From assembly GCA_015179125.1 (NCBI GenBank), contig WHVA01000077.1:124001-188000 (forward strand): a stretch of 64,000 nucleotides of DNA, read 5' to 3'. The translations under genes were made by a program, and so were the position numbers. A model generated the notes under the pieces. That model did no database searches, had not been told where the DNA came from, and saw only the letters and a list, made by a program, of their open reading frames with translations. How positions within the stretch are numbered: position 1 is the stretch's first letter; every line of letters begins with the position of its first letter. The stretch is from Gautieria morchelliformis (lineage: Eukaryota > Basidiomycota > Agaricomycetes > Gomphales > Gomphaceae). This document shows, piece after piece, positions 9,898 to 18,859 of the stretch.

Positions 9898-10869
9898 GTG
9901 TACAACAGCCCCTCTTCTTACGTCGAGCTCCCAACCTCGGAAATCCTGTCACATATTTCTCCTTCCGACATGGATCCGGACGATCGTCTTCGGAATATGG
10001 AGGAGGAATTGACACGGAACCGGATGAAGACCGACGCGATTGAAACAGCCTTACAAGCGATTTTGGCTAAGTTAGATATTCCACAAAGTGGTGGAAATGG
10101 AATGCTAGATGATCCGGATTTCGGAAAAGTGGAACTAGCGGAAGAGAGAAAGTCGGCGAAGTTAGCAAAGGTCAAACCCGCAACTCCGGCGGACTTTGAC
10201 GGAGATCGGGAGAAGGGACGCGCCTTCTTCAACACATGCAGCATCTACTTCGCAATTGTCGGAGACCTCTTTCCGAACGACCAGGCTCGGATTCACTGGG
10301 CATTGTCCTTTTTCAAATCGGACCGCGCAGCCCGTTTTGCAAACAAGGTGATCCGACATGAAGCAAAGGGCAAGGGGAACTACTTCCGGGACTGGGACGC
10401 GTTCGAGAAAACATTTTCCGACCAGTTCTGCCCGAAAAACGAGCAGCTCACAGCCCTTACGAAGCTCGAGGGGACAAGCTGGTACCAGGCCAAGGATCTG
10501 GTCGATGACTACATCGATCGCTTCCAGGAGCTCATCAACCTTGCGGAATATGACGACAACAAGACGATTGTCATCAAATTCCGACGAGGACTTGATCTGA
10601 CACTCCAGAACCAAGTTGCGCTGCTTGGGGATGGAGCTCCGGATTTTGATGACCCGGAAGGGTGGTACCAAGCTGCGCAGAAGGTGTCTCGGAACAGGGA
10701 GGCAAATGAGGCCTTCGTGGAGACGAGCCGGAACACGACATGCAGTTCCACTCGTCCTACTCCACCTATGCCAAAACCCGGAAGCGCATTCATTCCCGCA
10801 CGGAAAATATTTCCGATGCTTGCTCCGCCTGCTCCTATTAGGAACCACAGCCCTCTGCAGAAAAATTAA
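9898..10869 (+). CDS. Gypsy family B gag stretch
   Basis: 323 codons. An N-terminal helical region (DPDDRLRNMEEELTRNRMKT) leads into a Ty3/Gypsy gag domain (TPADFDGDREKGRAFFNTCS, then IHWALSFFKSDRAARFANKV, FEKTFSDQFCP). These are typical for basidiomycete chromovirus gags. No zinc knuckle is seen in this stretch. Role: particle formation. Part of the family B copy. Confidence 0.88.
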   Translation: MYNSPSSYVELPTSEILSHISPSDMDPDDRLRNMEEELTRNRMKTDAIETALQAILAKLDIPQSGGNGMLDDPDFGKVELAEERKSAKLAKVKPATPADFDGDREKGRAFFNTCSIYFAIVGDLFPNDQARIHWALSFFKSDRAARFANKVIRHEAKGKGNYFRDWDAFEKTFSDQFCPKNEQLTALTKLEGTSWYQAKDLVDDYIDRFQELINLAEYDDNKTIVIKFRRGLDLTLQNQVALLGDGAPDFDDPEGWYQAAQKVSRNREANEAFVETSRNTTCSSTRPTPPMPKPGSAFIPARKIFPMLAPPAPIRNHSPLQKN

Positions 10870-10937
10870 TAAAAGAGCTCCAAAAAATACATCGGGATAT
10901 CTGGAGGCAGTACCGGAATGGAGAGAAGGAGGAGTCG

Positions 10938-11783
10938 GTGGTGAAGGCAGTGGAGGAACTTCGGAAAGGGCACTCACAGTCTGTACGGGCAGTGGAATGG
11001 TCGGAACGTGATGGACTGCTCCACTTCAGAGGCAAGGTCTATGTTCCAGGTGGGGCGGACCTCCGCCGCCGCATCGTGTCCCAGCACCACGACACACGAG
11101 TCGCTGGGCATGCTGGCAGGTGGAAGACGCTGGAGTTAGTGGCTCGGAATTACTGGTGGCCTCAGATGTCCCGCTACATTGGACAGTACGTGAAGACATG
11201 CGACCTTTGTCTCCGAACCAAAGCGCAACGACATCCACCCGTCGGAGAACTTGTTCCGCTCCCTATTCCCGAATCCCGCTGGGACACCATCAGCGTTGAC
11301 TTCATCGTTGAACTCCCAGAGTCTCATGGCTACGACGCAATCATGAATGTCGTGGATTCGGTAAGCAAGGTGTCCCACTTCATTCCAACGCACACAACGA
11401 TCACAGCCCTGGGAGCGGCCCGCCTGTTCCTTGCACATGTCTGGAAGTTGCATGGGCTCCTGAAGCAAGTCGTTTCCAACCGAGGTCCGCAGTTTGTTGC
11501 AGAACTGACTCGGGAGCTCTACCACCTGCTCGGCATAAAGCTGGCTACCACCACAGCGTACCATCCGCAGGGTGACGGACAGACGGAACGGGTCAATCAG
11601 GAGTTGGAGCAATATCTCCGCCTCTTTGTCAATGAGAGGCAGGATGACTGGGATGAGTTACTTCCACTGGCGGAATTCCAATACAACAACCATGTCCATT
11701 CCGCCACACAACAGACTCCCTTCATGCTTGACTCCGGACGACACCCGCGGATGGGCTTTGAACCGCGCCAGGCTGAGTCCTGA
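10938..11783 (+). CDS. Gypsy family B integrase stretch
   Basis: 281 codons. The HHCC zinc-binding domain is VAGHAGRWKTLELV ... CDLCLRTK. The catalytic core follows: DTISVDFIVELP with the first Asp, VVDSVSKVSHFIP, VVSNRGPQFVAEL, AYHPQGDGQTERVNQELEQY with the Glu region, then WDELLPLAEFQYNN. Close in layout to family A integrase. Confidence 0.92.
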   Translation: MVKAVEELRKGHSQSVRAVEWSERDGLLHFRGKVYVPGGADLRRRIVSQHHDTRVAGHAGRWKTLELVARNYWWPQMSRYIGQYVKTCDLCLRTKAQRHPPVGELVPLPIPESRWDTISVDFIVELPESHGYDAIMNVVDSVSKVSHFIPTHTTITALGAARLFLAHVWKLHGLLKQVVSNRGPQFVAELTRELYHLLGIKLATTTAYHPQGDGQTERVNQELEQYLRLFVNERQDDWDELLPLAEFQYNNHVHSATQQTPFMLDSGRHPRMGFEPRQAES

Positions 11784-11926
11784 CTCGAGATGGTCAATGA
11801 GTTCCGAGACCGCATGGACTCCACCCTTTCGGAAGCCAAGTCGGCCCTTGCGAAGGCCAAGGATGACATGGCAAGGTACTACAACCAACGCCGGGTTCCT
11901 CCCCGGAGTACCAAGTTGGAGATAAG

Positions 11927-12415
11927 GTGTATCTAGATGCAAGTGACATCCGCACCACACGCCCTTTGCAGAAGCTTGCCCATCGCTACCTTGGGCCCTT
12001 CACAGTGACACGGAGGGTTGGACGGAATGCATACCGCCTCCAACTTCCGATGTCCATGTCCCGCCTCCACCCCGTCTTCAACGTGGTGAAGTTACTCCCT
12101 ATGCTTGAGGACCCAATTCCAGGTCGGAAGGCTCGTCTGCCACCTCCGCCGGAAATTGTAGATGGGGAAGAGCACTATGTGGTGGAACAGATCCTGGACA
12201 GCCGGTTTGTGCGAGGACGACTCCAATTCCTCATGAAATGGGAAGGGTATGGATACGAGGAGAATTCATGCATCCCGGAGCAAGATGTTTCCGCTCCAGA
12301 CAAACTCCGCGAGATCTATAGGACACACCCCGGTGCCCCTCGCCGATCCGCTCGCTGGCATTTCAATCCCTCGTGTCCTGTGCTTCGAGGACGCAGCACG
12401 CTAGAGGGGGGGTGA
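11927..12415 (+). CDS. Gypsy family B integrase C-terminus with chromodomain
   Basis: 162 codons. It starts with a linker (KLAHRYLGPFTVTRRVGRNA, RLHPVFNVVKLLP). The chromodomain is EEHYVVEQILDSRFVRG ... FLMKWEGYGYEENSC. The stop lies just upstream of the 3' LTR, as is usual. Confidence 0.9.
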   Translation: MYLDASDIRTTRPLQKLAHRYLGPFTVTRRVGRNAYRLQLPMSMSRLHPVFNVVKLLPMLEDPIPGRKARLPPPPEIVDGEEHYVVEQILDSRFVRGRLQFLMKWEGYGYEENSCIPEQDVSAPDKLREIYRTHPGAPRRSARWHFNPSCPVLRGRSTLEGG

Positions 12416-12905
12416 TGTCAGGGGACACCCTGTTTTCCATTTCCAGTTCCGACACCACACCCAGTTCCGCCTCCATTTCCGACTCCGCTTTTGGTTCCGA
12501 TTCCATCTCCGCCTCCGCTTTCGGAAATGATTCCGCTTCTGGGAGAACTTCCACCAGTTCTGTTCGCCTTGCCAGTTCCACTCCAATTTCCAACTTCCAC
12601 TCTCGGAACAGTGTCGGAAATCAAGCAACTCGCGTAATAGGTGGCATCAAGGGTCGATCAAGGGTCAGGGTGGTCAGGGAGATGCAGGGTTGATGGCGGG
12701 TGCCAAGTGTTGTCCCTGGCTGCGCAGCGTAGTATAATACGGGCTCACTGACATTGGGGGTCCTTAGACTTTTCTCTTTGGATTTCCCCTTGTCAGGTGA
12801 GAATCCCCTCTCTTGTATACTCTGTTCATTTATACATACTTTGGATTTCCCCTTGTCAGTTGTGTGGTAGTGTGATATCCACAACTAGCCAGGGTTGCCC
12901 TTACA
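12416..12905 (+). repeat. Gypsy family B 3' LTR
   Basis: Direct copy of the LTR at 9293-9782 with two visible differences. It is followed at once by the CCCAG target duplication, after which family A sequence resumes. Confidence 0.95.
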
Positions 12906-12980
12906 CCCAGTAGTTAGATAACAAAAACAATCCTCGCAATAAGAAATAACACCAAGAAATTCCTTTATTCCCTTAGTCAG

Positions 12981-13460
12981 TTACTCTAACATCCTCATAT
13001 CTTCCCCCTCGCTCCCCTCGCTATCCTCGCCTGACTCCTCCTCATTACTACTGCTACTTCGCTCCACCAGACCCCCATGTCCCCCATAATCTCCCAAGTC
13101 TCTCGCCCCCTGCATCCGCTTCAAGTGATTCCACCTCCTCCTTATCCTCATGAACTCCACATCCGCCTTGTTTATCCTATCATTCGCAGCCCTAAACTCC
13201 CCCAACAACTCGCACACCCTTTCCCCAACCTCGCCAACCTTCTGTCCCACATCCCTTACCGCCGCTATCAATTCCCTCATCTCTGCACTTCGCTCTGACC
13301 TTTTCGTCTTCTTGTCCTTCTTCGCCCTCCGACCTTCCCCCACCTTGGCTTCCTTCCCCTCACTCTGCCTCGCTTGCCCGGCCTCTCTCCCCTCACTCTG
13401 CCTCGCTCCCCCAGTCCCCTTACCCTTCTCCTCACTCAACCTCGCTTCCATCCGCTCCAC
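12981..13460 (-). CDS. antisense coiled-coil ORF inside Gypsy family A (aORF)
   Basis: 159 codons on the minus strand between family A pol and the 3' LTR. The product is Lys/Arg/Glu-rich with a likely coiled coil (AEMRELIAAVRDVGQKVGEV) and an acidic Ser-rich tail. Upstream on the same strand, to about 13850, related coding sequence includes a Cys-rich segment (CTCCEERDYTC, then CIWC) that resembles a fungal zinc-cluster-like pattern. An antisense accessory ORF between pol and the 3' LTR is known from some LTR elements. I infer this is one. A captured host zinc-cluster protein is the alternative. Function unknown. Part of a broken element. Confidence 0.6.
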   Translation of the reverse strand: MERMEARLSEEKGKGTGGARQSEGREAGQARQSEGKEAKVGEGRRAKKDKKTKRSERSAEMRELIAAVRDVGQKVGEVGERVCELLGEFRAANDRINKADVEFMRIRRRWNHLKRMQGARDLGDYGGHGGLVERSSSSNEEESGEDSEGSEGEDMRMLE

Positions 13461-14283
13461 CCTCGTCTCAAGGTTCCGCTCGACCCAGTCACTTGAGTCG
13501 TCGTCATCCTCAACCTTGTCCCAAACCTTGGCCTCTTTCCTCGGCCTCGGTCCATCCTCGGTGTCCTTGCTCCTCGCCCGCTTCCTGCCCGCCGTGCTCG
13601 CCTGACCTTTCCCTGGGTTCGCCTTGCAGGGCTATCTGCAGCCCAATGATCACGTCTTGCACCATATGCAAGCACCCTGGTCGGCCATGCTGAAGTTGAG
13701 GCTGATGGTCCGGAGGCAGGTATAGTCGCGCTCTTCGCAGCATGTGCACCTCGCCTCAGCCTTCATCCCAAGCAGCCACTCGCGAGGTCCTCCGTCGGCG
13801 AGCTTGTACCCGTACAGGGTCAAGTCGGATGGATGATATGCGAATAGCATCCGTTTGTACTACTCAAATCAGCACCAATTAATGACGAGACCACTACGTA
13901 CTCACCTTCTTGCCTTTTGGCCCCTCCTGCCACGGTTCCCGCATGTCGATAGCCCCCACATCATCGATGGGCCATTGGGCTGCCTCGGGTCGAACCTCGG
14001 GCCTAACCTCACCCGAGGAACCATCCTCCTCGACAGCAGGGTCTGGTCGAAGGCGTTGCTGGCGCTGTGTTCGTCGACGGCATAATTGAAAAGGGCTTGA
14101 GGGCGCACCATATTCGTTGGCACTTGGGTTTGCTGCCTCCTACCCTGCCTTTTACCTAACCTCGGCTACGATGTAAGCTTCGCCTTGCCGGCTACTTAAC
14201 ATCGGGCCGGGATCTAGATTTGAGGATAGGTGAACCTTGTTCATATTACGGCCTCGAGGGTCTCAGCCATAAGGAGGGGATAC

Positions 14284-14743
14284 TGTAAGAACCCTGAGCC
14301 TGAGCCCGAGCTAGAGCTCATATCCGACCTTGATCCCATGCCTGTATCCCCTTAGTTACTGATTCTGCTCCATCACGCATCATTCATATATTACCTCGCC
14401 CTGACCTCGCCCCCCCCTGACCTCCCCTAATATGCTCGCCCCTGACTTGTACCCTCGCTCATATATAAACCCCCTTGTATGCATTCCTACTGCTCAGTCT
14501 GGAAATCAACTAATGTATACTTTGATCCTTAGTTAGTTTCTAAGCCTCGCCTCTTAAGCCAAACCTCGCCTCTTATTCGTTTGCCTCCGAAGTTGGGACT
14601 CGTGCGTAGGGTCAGCGCAGCACATAAGCTGAAGCCTAGTCCCTCTCGGACTTCCCTATCAAAACATCGCCCCGTAACCTCGGGCCTTGCCTCGGGTTCC
14701 GCTCCTGAGCTCGGTCAACCTTACGAAGGATTGTATCGTAACA
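14284..14743 (+). repeat. Gypsy family A 3' LTR
   Basis: Starts TGTAAGAACCC. Alignable with the minus-strand LTR at 5518-5971 up to about 14636. A TATA-like block (CATATATAAACCCCC) lies near 14460. The right border is uncertain. The outer limit given is where DNA-transposon sequence becomes recognisable. Confidence 0.7.
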
Positions 14744-14773
14744 GGGCTGGATGACACATTCAAGGTATTTGTA
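14744..14773 (+). pseudogene. Tc1-like transposase C-terminal relic
   Basis: A reading frame gives GWMTHSRYL followed by TAA. The same nine residues and stop end the Tc1-like transposase gene at 18860. Only this last piece is visible, directly beyond the family A LTR, so the LTR element may have landed in an older transposon copy. The following sequence to about 14940 is not otherwise recognised. Confidence 0.6.
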
Positions 14774-15895
14774 AAAATAAGTATCCTGCTGTAGAAACAT
14801 GGTGACATTATTTGTTGTTATAATGTGTAACTGTACAGCATACTTGTTATATGATGCTTTATGTGATGGTGCAATGAATACTGTGTTTGTCAGCTCAGTA
14901 TTTGTGCTAGGATAGATCAGCAAGGATTATCAGGGGATGCCCTCCTCTCCAGTTCTGCTTCTGCTTCCCATCTGGCCACTTCTGCTCTCAGAGCAGTATG
15001 TTCATGAAGACGACATACCAACATGGGTCTCACGGCCCCCACATAGCCTCCAGCCCCTCCAGACCAGAACTGAGGTGTCTGCGTTGCTAGTAATACACCT
15101 AGGTGCTGCTGGTATGGCTAAGTATGCCACCATGAGGAGCAACCACATGGTAAAGCTACCCACATGAGGTGATGAAGAAGGTGTGGCAGTAAGACTGTTG
15201 ACAAAAGCAGAAAATATGCCAACACCGCATGCTGTGGTACACAAATCACCTGACACAAGGAAGACAACACGACATGTTCATCCAAAAAAGGCAGAAACCA
15301 CCCATACATGTAATACATACTGATTATGTCCAGGATCACTGACCCATGGTGGATGCCCACAACTTTTTATTACCCGTAGCTTCACCCATTTTATTCTCAG
15401 ATTATAGAAAAGAAGAGGGTGAAAATACATGGCAATATTATTGTTGGGATATAAATAAATTTTCTTTTGTCCCTCCCCGAGCGGCAGCTCCACCGATGAG
15501 AACACCTCTTCTTATTTTTATGCCTCTTCTTATTTTTTCTACCCACTTTTAATATACACTATATCATTATAACTATTCATATATATTACAAATATCTAGA
15601 CAACTACTATTACTCCATATGGTAGTCTAATACTCTCTCATTATAACTAGTCATACTAATACTCCTACTCATATCTGTTAGAAGTATCTCTCCAAGTATC
15701 TGTTACTCTATCTTGTAGTCTAATACTCTCTCATATGTATATATATATCTTCGAGATGTTTAAATATATACAGAATCACCTAATAACATCTATTATTCTC
15801 CTTATAAATACTACTGTATATTCCTATATGTTGTTATTAATACTCTTATAGTATATATTATATACTCATATATGCTGTATTATATAACCATTATG
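14774..15895. other. no recognised gene; AT-rich, low complexity to the right
   Basis: Nothing recognised. A minus-strand ORF at 15002-15256 contains one hydrophobic segment (FTMWLLLMVAYLAIPA) but matches nothing I know. From about 15500 to 15895 the DNA is strongly AT-rich with many TAT/ATA runs. Confidence 0.4.
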
Positions 15896-15901
15896 ATTAT
15901 C

Positions 15902-16702
15902 CTCCCATATAAGCTGTACAAATATGTTCATCCCTCTGAAGTTGTGTCCAGTATTGGTGGTATGGGAGGAATGACTAGCATTGCCACCATGTTCAAATAT
16001 TGTAGGGAGGAGCTTGAAGTACAGAAGGGTATACTACAGGAGACATCTGTGCTCTTATGTTAGCCTTTGATCAATGCATACTGATGCTTATGGGACAGCT
16101 TTATCAAGACTGTAGTGAGGTAATATGCTTCTGCTTTGGCCTGCAGGTCCTATCAAGATTCCCATTGGTGCTTGGTATGTTCTTGTATGCATGGATAGAT
16201 TCAGCATATTCATGTAGTAACTCGGTATGGACACAGTGGAATATTATAGACCAGTAGTTCAATGGATGGAACCTTCAGGAGACTATTTAGTGTTCTCCTC
16301 AGTGATAATCAACACTAGTAATATAAGGGAAAGCTACCTATTTTACGAAGATACACTAATAAACTCACCTCCTCAGTGATAGTCAACACTGAGGAGGGGA
16401 GGCTGCACATGCGCCTGTTTCACTTGCATATACTTGGTTCCGGCCATTTATGTAAGCACCTGTCAGGCAATGGGATTGCCTAGGAACATAATTTAGGCAC
16501 CCATGCAGAACACAATGTTGGGTTTGAAGTCTGGTGCATATATGCACCCAACAATTCATTGAAATATATTCAGTGTAATGGCTCTGCAATCCCTTGACAT
16601 TGCATACTTAGCAGTAAAGCCAAAGTCATGCTTGCCAGAGGCTTCAATGATTTTGTCAAAGAGGGATCATGTGAATTTGCGAAGATGAAGGCCATGAGCA
16701 AC
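15902..16702 (+). pseudogene. FAS2: FAS2 fragment (fatty acid synthase alpha, ketoacyl synthase region)
   Basis: Three blocks match fungal type I fatty acid synthase alpha in order. Block 1 (15902-16061) reads PYKLYKYVHPSEV, GGMGGMTS, EVQKGILQET. Block 2 (16147-16174) reads GPIKIPIGA and follows an intron-like ...CTGCAG end. Block 3 (16574-16702) reads ALQSLDIA and then, after a shift of frame, SSKAKVMLARGFNDF and CEFAKMKAMSN. The codon of the ketoacyl synthase active-site Cys (GAC in the motif) is split by an intron (16175-16573) with GTATGT and CAG ends. In a working gene this domain condenses malonyl units onto the growing acyl chain in the cytosol. Here the reading frame is lost in several places and only about 100 residues remain. 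The retained intron shows it derives from genomic DNA and not from mRNA. A hAT-like MITE abuts its right end. Confidence 0.85.
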
Positions 16703-17292
16703 TAGGGCTGCACACAGTCCATATTACAGCTACAGCCGTATAATGTACAGCAAGTTGACAGATACGGCAGACTGTATACTATCCATAGATCAACACCTCA
16801 CCCCCTCTGACAGTACGGTATGGGTACAGTACTGTCCGTATTATGGTTGACGGATTTATATGGCTGATCTATTATAGCTTGGCCTAAACTTAGAGCAGAT
16901 ATGAGAATTCCTTACTGCACGCGACCGGCGGCCAAACTATATTGATAATATCACACCCAGCTGCTTGCTACGGTGTGTGCATGCGTGGCAGAATGTCAGC
17001 AGGGGGTGAATGGGAGCATGGGCGCCACATAAATCTGGCCTGCCTACCAGCAGTAGCGCCCATCGGCAGATGGACTTTTGGGCTTGGCTACAAGGTTTTC
17101 GGGGTTTGCCCATTCCATACCATATACCCATATACATACTGTACACAGTCATATTTTTACGGTATCATACAGCGTCAAACCGTACCATATACCATACCGT
17201 CGGCAGCACACACAGACCCTTGATGGTATGGGTGCCATGGCCATAATATGGCACCATACAGCCGTGGTTGTATGGCACGGTGTGGAGCCCTA
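16703..17292. mobile_element. hAT-like MITE with 8-bp target duplication
   Basis: 590 bp. Terminal inverted repeats are TAGGGCTGCACACAGTCC at the left and, reverse-complemented, TAGGGCTCCACACCGTGCC at the right. The flanks are TGAGCAAC (16695-16702) and TAAGCAAC (17293-17300), an 8-bp duplication with one mismatch. This length is diagnostic of hAT transposons. No transposase inside. The interior is rich in CGTAC/GTATGG motifs that repeat in both orientations. It sits in or at the end of the FAS2 fragment. Confidence 0.85.
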
Positions 17293-17300
17293 TAAGCAAC

Positions 17301-17764
17301 TCCATAACCAACTGTGGTGTTATCCATGATCCTACAAGACCACCAGGGATAATGATTTCTTCAGACTCTATCTGGGAATCCTGATAATAGCTCCCTGGAT
17401 GAATATACCAACTGGCCGCCTCAGGAGACAGGCACAGAGACAGTGAACTCCTTTCCAAGTGCCTGCATATATGCTATTTTATCACTGTATGACTTAGCTT
17501 GCAACACTTTTACTACTATTACTTGATACTCTACACTGCTACAAAAGTGAAAGCTTTAGGAGATCCTTTCCATTGATGAACACCGTTTCCTCGTTGACTT
17601 AGTCATGTGGCTGATGCTGAACGCTGACAGACGCAGCTTTGTCCTATTTTTTTTTTTTTTTTTCATGCATATATCATGTACCAAGGTGCACATCATCACA
17701 CTCATTCCCTGAAAGCCCCAAATGATATTTTCATCTAAATACCAAGTCATAGGTTTGTGCTGTA
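17301..17764. other. no gene recognised
   Basis: Nothing recognisable on either strand. A T-run of about 17 bases lies near 17647. A minus-strand ORF reaches across the MITE border and is therefore not a gene as such. Confidence 0.4.
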
Positions 17765-17972
17765 TCAAAATGTATTACCAAAACATCTAATATCTGGCTT
17801 TCTTGACCTCTGCCTGTCATCATCCTCAGCACCTACCGCAAAACCATACCTCTTCCCTGCCACTTCAAGCTGTTCCAAGATAAACAGTGCATCAACCATC
17901 TTGAGACTATACCCAACCTTCAAGTTCACAAGCGATAGCCTTGTGATGCTGCTAATGAGCATATCCATTGAC
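17765..17972 (-). pseudogene. gene X copy 2, C-terminal exon part (cut off by the 26.7-kb block)
   Basis: On the minus strand this reads SMDMLISSITRLSLVNLKVG, then MVDALFILEQLEVAGKRYGF and a basic tail. It matches the C-terminus of gene X copy 1 (VVDALFLIEQLEEAGKRYGF at about 43440-43500). Its upstream part lies at 44638-47595 on the same strand. The TTGAC that borders this piece (17968-17972) recurs at 44638-44642, and the coding sequence is collinear across the two. So both are one gene split by everything in between. Function unknown. Confidence 0.8.
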
Positions 17973-18455
17973 TGTCAGGGGACACCCTGTTTTCCATTTC
18001 CAGTTCCGACACCACACCCAGTTCCGACTCCATTTCCGACTCCGCTTCCGGTTCCGATTCCATCTCCGCCTCCGCCTTCGGAAATGATTCTGCTTCTGGG
18101 AGAACTTCCACCAGTTCTGTTCGCCTTGCCAGTTCCGACTCCATTTCCGACTTCCACTCTCAGAACAGTGTTGGAAATCAAGCGACTCACGTAATAGGTG
18201 GCATCAAGGGTCGATCAAGGGTCGGGGAGGTGCAGGGTTGATGGCGGGTGCCAAGTGTTGTCCCTGGCTGCGCAGCGTAGTATAATACGGGCTCGCTGAC
18301 ATTGGGGGTCCTTAGACTTTTCTCTTTGGATTTCCCCTTGTCAGGTGAGAATCCCCTCTCTTGTATGCTCTGTTTGTTTATACATTCTTTGGATTTCCCC
18401 TTGTCAGTTGTGTGGTAGTGTGATCTCCACGACTAGCCAGGGTTGCCCTTACATC
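17973..18455 (+). repeat. Gypsy family B LTR (left border of the 26.7-kb block)
   Basis: 483 bp, TGTCAGGGGACACCC to ...GCCCTTACA. About eight differences from the LTR at 44157 and clearly a different subgroup from the 9293/12416 pair. Flanks differ (TTGAC left, TCACC right), so it is not a simple solo LTR. Confidence 0.93.
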
Positions 18456-18735
18456 ACCCACATCACCCACATCACCCTCATCACCCGCATCAACCTGCAT
18501 CACCTGCATCACCCGCATCACCCGCATCTCTGCACTTCTGCTTCATTCATGCCTTCTATTATTTCCCCCGCATCACCCGCACTCTGCACTTCCACTTCAT
18601 TCATGGCTTCTATTATTTCCCCTGCATCACCCGCACTCTGCACTTCCACTTCATTCATGGCTTCTATGATTTCCCCTGCATCACCCACATCCCTGCACTT
18701 CCACTTCATTCATGGCTTCCATTATTTCCCCTGCA
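18456..18735. repeat. 9-bp (CATCACCC-type) satellite and four 54-bp units
   Basis: Begins with CATCACCCA/CATCACCCG repeats. Then come four units of about 54 bp, each CATCACCC + CTGCACTT + TTCATTCATG + TTATTTCCCC. Because 54 is a multiple of 3, both strands stay open (DAGEIIEAMNEVEVQSAG on the minus strand), but I see no evidence of a real gene. One similar unit lies at about 43917-43960, next to the same 9-bp satellite. Confidence 0.85.
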
Positions 18736-18859
18736 TCACTCACATCACCCACAAAGTGCAGAGCTGTGGGAATAGCATAGTCATAATATTTGACCAAACT
18801 GATTGGTATACTGGTGTTGACACTAGCTGCTGGTACAGGGATAGGACAGATGTGTACAT

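Larger units (their letters stand above)
9293..12905 (+). mobile_element. Ty3/Gypsy family B element, young, nested in family A
   Basis: 3613 bp. The two LTRs (9293-9782 and 12416-12905) each start TGTCAGGGGACACCC and end ...CCCTTACA. The target duplication CCCAG lies at 9288-9292 and 12906-12910. By eye the LTRs differ at only two of about 490 positions (about 0.4%), so the insertion is recent. Parts seen: gag (9898-10869), integrase (10938-11783) and chromodomain (11927-12415). A purine tract (about 12402-12415) precedes the 3' LTR. The inside is short for a Gypsy element and looks defective, with a few breaks. Confidence 0.93.
5972..14743 (+). mobile_element. Ty3/Gypsy family A fossil (chromovirus): pol, antisense ORF, 3' LTR
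   Basis: Plus-strand pol runs from about 5972 to 9260: region before RT, reverse transcriptase/RNase H, integrase, chromodomain. A complete family B element interrupts it at 9293-12905, just behind the chromodomain. Family A sequence resumes at 12911 with an antisense ORF region and ends in an LTR that starts TGTAAGAACCC at 14284. Integrase followed by a chromodomain marks a chromovirus. The copy is clearly broken, with roughly ten breaks over pol, so it is older than the family B copy inside it. Confidence 0.88.

Noticed and set aside
12981-13850. Host zinc-cluster transcription factor gene
   Set aside because: It lies between pol and the LTR of a retroelement. The Cys-rich part is incomplete, so an accessory ORF of the element is more likely. 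Kept as an open alternative only.
15002-15360. Possible membrane protein on the minus strand
   Set aside because: Only one hydrophobic stretch, no family recognised, competing frames open over the same bases.
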